In this document: positions 31,491 through 35,054 of the stretch, piece after piece
Numbering within the stretch: the first letter of the stretch is position 1
Layout: each line of letters opens with the position of its first letter
NCBI GenBank assembly: GCA_002298925.1
Contig: DBMM01000004.1
Coordinates: 1-35,054 of the forward strand
Direction of reading: 5' to 3'
DNA length: 35,054 bases
Origin: Geobacter sp. UBA698
Lineage (GTDB): Bacteria > Desulfobacterota > Desulfuromonadia > Geobacterales > Pseudopelobacteraceae
Notes under the pieces: generated by a model
Databases searched by the model: none
Told to the model about the DNA's origin: nothing
What the model saw: only the letters and a program-made list of their open reading frames with translations
Program-made: the position numbers and the translations under genes

Positions 31491-32841
31491 CGGCAATCCC
31501 TTCGGAGGCCCTTGAAAAATCATCCTCTTGCTCGGTTTCCAAAAGGGCCGCAGCTTCGACGCCCGACAGCTCCTGGACCCCTTTCAGTTTCTTTTCGATG
31601 GAGCGGGTGCGTACCGCGGCCGCATCGATGTGGTTGCCGGCCTCCTGAATTTTCTTGCGGGTCTTGTCCAGCACCTCGCCAAACTTGTAAAATTCGGTCC
31701 TGACCGCCCCCAGCAGATTCCAGACCTCTGCCGAACGTTTCTCGATGGCCAGGGTGCGAAAACCGAGTTGCAGGCTGTTGAGCAGGGCCGCTAGAGTGGT
31801 CGGGCCGGCCACCATGACCTTGTACTCCCGCTGCAGCGCCTCAAACAGCCCGGGACGCCGCAGTACTTCGGCGTACAGCCCCTCGGTCGGCAGGAACATG
31901 ACCCCGAAATCCGTGGTATGGGGGGGATCCAGATATTTGTCGCGGATATTCCTGGCGCTTTCCCGGATAGCACGATCCAGCAGCTTGGCCGCGTCGCCGG
32001 CAGCGGCAGAGTCGCCCATTTCCTGGGCCTGTACCAGCCGCAGGTAGTCCTCCTGGGGGAATTTGGCATCCAGCGGCAGCCAGACCAGTCCATCGCTCGT
32101 GCCGTCACGGCCGGGCAGCTTCAGGGCGAACTCCACCCGCTGACCGCTGCCTGCTCGGGTTTCCACGTTGGTGTCGTACTGGCCGGGAGCCAGGATCTGC
32201 TCCAGCAGGCTGCCCAGCTGAATTTCTCCAAAAGTGCCGCGGGTCTTGACGTTGGTCAGCACCCGCTTCAGGTCGCCCACCCCGATGGCCAGAGTCTGCA
32301 TCTCTCCCAATCCCCTCTGGACCTGCTCAAGTCTTTCACTGACCAGTTTGAACGATTCCCCCAGACGCTTCTCCAGCGTGTCATGCAGTTTTTCGTCAAC
32401 CGTGACCCGCATCTGTTCCAGCTTGCGGGCATTATCCTCCTGGATCAGGACCAGGCGCTGCTCGACTGTTTCCCGCAACTTGTCCATGCGCCCCTCATTG
32501 CTGGCGGTGAGTACGGTGAGCTGACCGGCAAACAGTTCCAGCTGGTCCTTCTGCAGCCTGGCAATCTCGCTCATCCGTTTCAGCAACCCGTCGGCGAGCC
32601 CGGCCACGGCGGCCGCATTTTCTTCGCGCCCCTGGCGGGCGGCCAGCTGAGATTCCTCCCGGGAGCGGGACATCTCCTCGCGCAAAGTCCGTTCCTGTTT
32701 TTCCAGCAAACGTTCCAGGGCTTCAAGACGCACTTCCGTGGAACCGGCGCAGAAACGGTTGAGCCGCATCACAATCATAACCAGCAGTACCAGAGTGATA
32801 CAGGCTGACAGCAAAAGCAGGTAAAACAATGAAGGTGTCAT
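31483..32841 (-). CDS. rmuC: RmuC-family DNA recombination protein
   Basis: A 452-residue protein with one N-terminal membrane helix (about 5-25), a long coiled coil (about 35-190) and the RmuC domain (about 190-400). The domain marks include GTFGEIQLGSLLEQILAPGQYD, WLPLDAKFPQEDYLRL and FLPTEGLYAEVLRRPGL. RmuC proteins limit inversion recombination between short repeats; a nuclease-like fold is proposed. First gene of a pair with murJ. The ATG at 32841 has only a weak GGAA ahead. Confidence 0.93.
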   Translation of the reverse strand: MTPSLFYLLLLSACITLVLLVMIVMRLNRFCAGSTEVRLEALERLLEKQERTLREEMSRSREESQLAARQGREENAAAVAGLADGLLKRMSEIARLQKDQLELFAGQLTVLTASNEGRMDKLRETVEQRLVLIQEDNARKLEQMRVTVDEKLHDTLEKRLGESFKLVSERLEQVQRGLGEMQTLAIGVGDLKRVLTNVKTRGTFGEIQLGSLLEQILAPGQYDTNVETRAGSGQRVEFALKLPGRDGTSDGLVWLPLDAKFPQEDYLRLVQAQEMGDSAAAGDAAKLLDRAIRESARNIRDKYLDPPHTTDFGVMFLPTEGLYAEVLRRPGLFEALQREYKVMVAGPTTLAALLNSLQLGFRTLAIEKRSAEVWNLLGAVRTEFYKFGEVLDKTRKKIQEAGNHIDAAAVRTRSIEKKLKGVQELSGVEAAALLETEQEDDFSRASEGIADV

Positions 32842-33002
32842 AAGTTTCGGTTCCAGCTCCTATTGATAAGTACGGTAAGTTGTGATGGACCATATCCCGA
32901 TCAGGACCCAGACCATGCTTGTTCGGTACTGATTGTCGTTTTTTAGGTTGGCATGTATTCAAGCTGGAAGTATCCAGCAAGCGAGCGGTGAGCAACAAGT
33001 AC

Positions 33003-33015
33003 TTTATCTGATAAA
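33003..33015. promoter_or_regulatory. Palindrome upstream of the MucR-like gene
   Basis: TTTATCTGATAAA, a perfect 6-bp inverted repeat with one central base, ends 5 bp before the putative -35 box. MucR-type regulators often control their own genes, so this could be an operator; the link is a guess. Confidence 0.3.
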
Positions 33016-33020
33016 TACCC

Positions 33021-33049
33021 TTGATTTATCCGCTGTAATCATGTTTAAT
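33021..33049 (+). promoter_or_regulatory. Sigma70-type promoter of the MucR-like gene
   Basis: TTGATT (33021-33026), a 17-bp spacer and TTTAAT (33044-33049), 38 bp before the ATG. The -10 matches 5 of 6 consensus positions and the -35 matches 4 of 6. Confidence 0.5.
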
Positions 33050-33087
33050 CCAGCAAATTTCATGAATTTATATGCAAAGGAGAATGT

Positions 33088-33663
33088 ATGACCGCCACTC
33101 TCGTAGAATTGACCGCAAGTATCGTTTCCTCCCACGCAGCCGGCAACGAACTAACCAGTGACGAGCTGATCCTGGAAATCAACAAGGTCTATGCCACGCT
33201 GAAAAAACTGGAGACGGAAGGTACTCCCGCCGAAGAGGCCAGCAAACCAGCCGCTCCGGTCATGACGATCAAGAAGGCCTTTCAGAATGACCAGGTCTTC
33301 TGCTTGGTCTGCGGCAAGGGCGGTTTCAAAACATTGACCAGACACCTCAAGCAGGCCCATGACCTGAAACCGGGCCAGTACCGCAAACAGTTCAACATCC
33401 CTTCCAGCCAGTCCCTGACTGCCAAAAACTACTCGGAAGCCCGCCGCCAGGCCGCCAACGAGAACAATCTGGCCGCCAACCTGGAAAAGGCTCGCGCCGC
33501 CAAGTCCGCCCAAAAAACAGAGCCTGCCAATATAGCCAAAGTCGCCAAACCAGCGAAAGCGCCCAAAGCTGCCCCGGAAGCTAAAACTGCCCAGGAGCCC
33601 AAACCGGCCAAAGACGCCAAGCCGGCCGTTAAAAAGACCAGAGCAGCCAAAACTAAGGCCTGA
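33088..33663 (+). CDS. MucR/Ros-family zinc-finger regulator with H1-like tail
   Basis: A 191-residue protein. Residues 1-50 form a helical N-terminal region of the MucR type. The Ros/MucR zinc finger is at about 66-110: FCLVCGKGGFKTLTRHLKQAH with Cys72, Cys75, His86 and His91, then LKPGQYRKQFNIP. From about 133 to the end the protein is almost only Ala, Lys, Pro, Glu and Gln, resembling histone H1 tails. MucR proteins bind AT-rich DNA and work like H-NS; the tail could add non-specific DNA binding. AAGGAG lies 5 bp before the ATG. A monocistronic gene ended by the terminator at 33687-33735. Confidence 0.88.
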   Translation: MTATLVELTASIVSSHAAGNELTSDELILEINKVYATLKKLETEGTPAEEASKPAAPVMTIKKAFQNDQVFCLVCGKGGFKTLTRHLKQAHDLKPGQYRKQFNIPSSQSLTAKNYSEARRQAANENNLAANLEKARAAKSAQKTEPANIAKVAKPAKAPKAAPEAKTAQEPKPAKDAKPAVKKTRAAKTKA

Positions 33664-33686
33664 TCGTTAGTTTCACCTCAGCAACA

Positions 33687-33735
33687 GCCGTCTAACAAAA
33701 AAACCGCCCATGTGGCGGTTTTTTTGTTAGACGGC
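33687..33735. terminator. Bidirectional terminator, perfect 22-bp inverted repeat
   Basis: Two perfectly complementary 22-base arms (33687-33708 and 33714-33735) around the loop CATGT. The GC core ACCGCC/GGCGGT is flanked by seven A on the left and seven T on the right, so it works for both convergent genes. The outer part of the right arm contains the ksgA stop codon (33727-33729). Confidence 0.93.
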
Positions 33736-34542
33736 CAAAGCGGACAAAAGCCTTGAAAGTGCGGCAAATTCATCCAGGGAGAGGGTCTCTCCCCGACGCT
33801 GACCGTTAATTCCACAATCATTCAGAACCTGTGCCAGAGCATCAGGGGCAGCCAGTCCCGTTTTCTTGAGACAGTTGGACAGGGTTTTGCGCCGCATGGC
33901 AAAAGCCCCTTTGACCACCCGCCTAAAGACCTGCTCATTTCCAACCTCAACCCGCGGCTCTGCCAGAGGGACAAAACTGACTACGGCCGAGTCCACTTTC
34001 GGCCGTGGATGAAAACAGCCCGGCGGCACGATGAATTCACGGCGCATATCAAACCAGAGACCAAGCAGTACCGTGGTGACACCGTAGTCGGAACAGTCCG
34101 GCTGAGCCACCAGACGATCAGCCACCTCTTTCTGCAGCATCAACACCATGCGCGCCACCCTGCGCCGCACATCCATCAGACGGAACAGCACCTGGGTGGA
34201 GATATTATAGGGCAGATTGGCAATCACCTTCCAGCTCCGCCCCCCTCCCTCCAGCAGAGCATCCAGATCGACCGCCAGAATGTCGCCATCCACAACCGTC
34301 ACCTGCTGATTGTCGCCATAAGAGCAGCTTAAGCTGTCTGCCAGGGCATGGTCGTATTCCACCAGCAGCAACCGGCCGACCTGCCGCACCAGATGCTCGG
34401 TCAAAGCCCCGCGACCGGGGCCGATTTCGAGAACACTGTCGCCAGGCTCCAGTGCAGCGCTGCGAATGATCTTATCAACCACATTATTGTCCATCAAAAA
34501 GTTCTGCCCCAGTGACTTGAGCGGACGCCTAACGGTACTCAT
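33727..34542 (-). CDS. rsmA: 16S rRNA dimethyladenosine transferase (RsmA/KsgA)
   Basis: A 271-residue methyltransferase that dimethylates two adjacent adenosines near the 3' end of 16S rRNA, using SAM. Marks are KSLGQNFLMD at the N-terminus, the SAM-binding VLEIGPGRGALTEHL (about 38-52), the catalytic NLPYNIS (about 109-115) and the C-terminal FHPRPKVDSAVVSF. The ATG overlaps the tsaD stop by 4 bp (34539-34542). The stop codon is inside the terminator stem. The older name is ksgA. Confidence 0.96.
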   Translation of the reverse strand: MSTVRRPLKSLGQNFLMDNNVVDKIIRSAALEPGDSVLEIGPGRGALTEHLVRQVGRLLLVEYDHALADSLSCSYGDNQQVTVVDGDILAVDLDALLEGGGRSWKVIANLPYNISTQVLFRLMDVRRRVARMVLMLQKEVADRLVAQPDCSDYGVTTVLLGLWFDMRREFIVPPGCFHPRPKVDSAVVSFVPLAEPRVEVGNEQVFRRVVKGAFAMRRKTLSNCLKKTGLAAPDALAQVLNDCGINGQRRGETLSLDEFAALSRLLSALAV

Positions 34543-35054
34543 CGGCAGCCTCCTCCCACACTATCCATGTCCCAGGTGGCGGTGACATCCAGTGTCAGAT
34601 CCGAGGCCGCGCCATGCTCCAGATAGTAGTTTCCCGGCACGGCCAGCATGGCGGCATTGTCACCACACAGCGATCGGTCGGGTATATGCAATTCGACTCC
34701 CAGCTCCGCGGCCAGATTCACCATTCGGCTGCGCAGGCCGCTGTTGCAGGCCACGCCCCCCGCAACCACCAGGCGCCGGACAGCGGTCATCCGCAGGGCG
34801 GCCGCGATCTTGTGCGCCAGCACATCGCACACCGCCTCCTGAAACGAGGCACACAGATCATTGGCCTCACTACTCGGGATGGTGACCGGGTATTTGGATA
34901 CATGCTGCAGCACAGCGGTTTTCAAGCCACTGAAACTGAAGTTGAGACTGCCGTCGTGAAAGAGCGGCCGGGGCAGTTTCACAGCCGTTTTGTTGCCCTG
35001 CTGCGCCATGGCATCGATCTGAACTCCGCCCGGATAGGGCAGCCCCATGATTTT
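34539..35054 (-). CDS. tsaD: tRNA threonylcarbamoyladenosine synthase subunit TsaD, partial
   Basis: The C-terminal part (about 171 residues) of a kinase-fold protein of about 340; the 5' end lies beyond the window, so the ATG at 35048 is internal. Family marks are GLPYPGGVQIDAMAQQGN, FSFSGLKTAV, the ASFQEAV segment, VAGGVACNSGLRSRM and CGDNAAML near the C-terminus. TsaD, with TsaB and TsaE, transfers threonylcarbamoyl to A37 of ANN-decoding tRNAs. The stop overlaps the rsmA start by 4 bp, so the two are cotranscribed. Confidence 0.93.
   Translation of the reverse strand, partial: KIMGLPYPGGVQIDAMAQQGNKTAVKLPRPLFHDGSLNFSFSGLKTAVLQHVSKYPVTIPSSEANDLCASFQEAVCDVLAHKIAAALRMTAVRRLVVAGGVACNSGLRSRMVNLAAELGVELHIPDRSLCGDNAAMLAVPGNYYLEHGAASDLTLDVTATWDMDSVGGGCR

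Overview
The window reads as chromosomal DNA of a Gram-negative, probably Geobacter/Pelobacter-like member of the Desulfuromonadia (former Deltaproteobacteria). This is inferred from the B-type succinate dehydrogenase/fumarate reductase in the order C-A-B, a Ros/MucR-type zinc-finger regulator with a Lys/Ala-rich tail, LolA- and MMPL-type envelope genes, and the general protein style. No rRNA or tRNA gene was seen, so the assignment is by gene content only.

Left half (258-18489, all on the minus strand): one long, tightly packed operon that looks like a lipid or polyketide biosynthesis and export cluster. Read in its own direction it runs: polysaccharide deacetylase, GT2 glycosyltransferase, SPASM-like radical SAM enzyme, LpxL-type acyltransferase, acyl carrier protein, three consecutive B12-binding radical SAM enzymes, malonyl/acyl-transferase-like protein, hotdog thioesterase, a fourth B12-binding radical SAM enzyme, FabG-like ketoreductase, active ketosynthase, ketosynthase-like chain-length-factor subunit, FabZ-like dehydratase, LolA-like carrier, lipoprotein, and a 12-TM MMPL/RND exporter. 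Eight junctions are 4-bp ATGA overlaps, and a good sigma70 promoter lies just upstream of the first gene. The core (ketosynthase pair, reductase, dehydratase, thioesterase, acyltransferase, glycosyltransferase, MMPL, LolA, lipoprotein) has the parts list of an aryl-polyene cluster. The starter-unit genes of that family (ammonia lyase, AMP ligase) are not seen, and five radical SAM enzymes are added. I could not match this combination to a characterised product. It is the strongest candidate for an undescribed system here.

Middle (18490-24900): a stand-alone Cas6-like RAMP endonuclease gene without any CRISPR array, then the sdhCAB (frdCAB) operon with its terminator, and the divergent tgt gene for tRNA queuosine modification. 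A 13-nt element sits 3 bp upstream of the -35 box of the sdh promoter, and the same element at the same spacing precedes the carbonic anhydrase promoter 5 kb away.

Right part (24900-35054): a coiled-coil lipoprotein overlapping a membrane GGDEF protein that carries Ser at the position linked to cGAMP-making (Hypr) enzymes; a secreted helical protein of unknown function; a periplasmic beta-carbonic anhydrase; mazG; a 345-bp AT-rich spacer with DnaA-box-like sequences; murJ and rmuC; a MucR-like regulator with a histone-H1-like tail; ksgA; and the C-terminal part of tsaD, cut by the window edge. Four intrinsic terminators were found. One lies inside the coding sequence of a convergent gene and one overlaps the ksgA stop codon.
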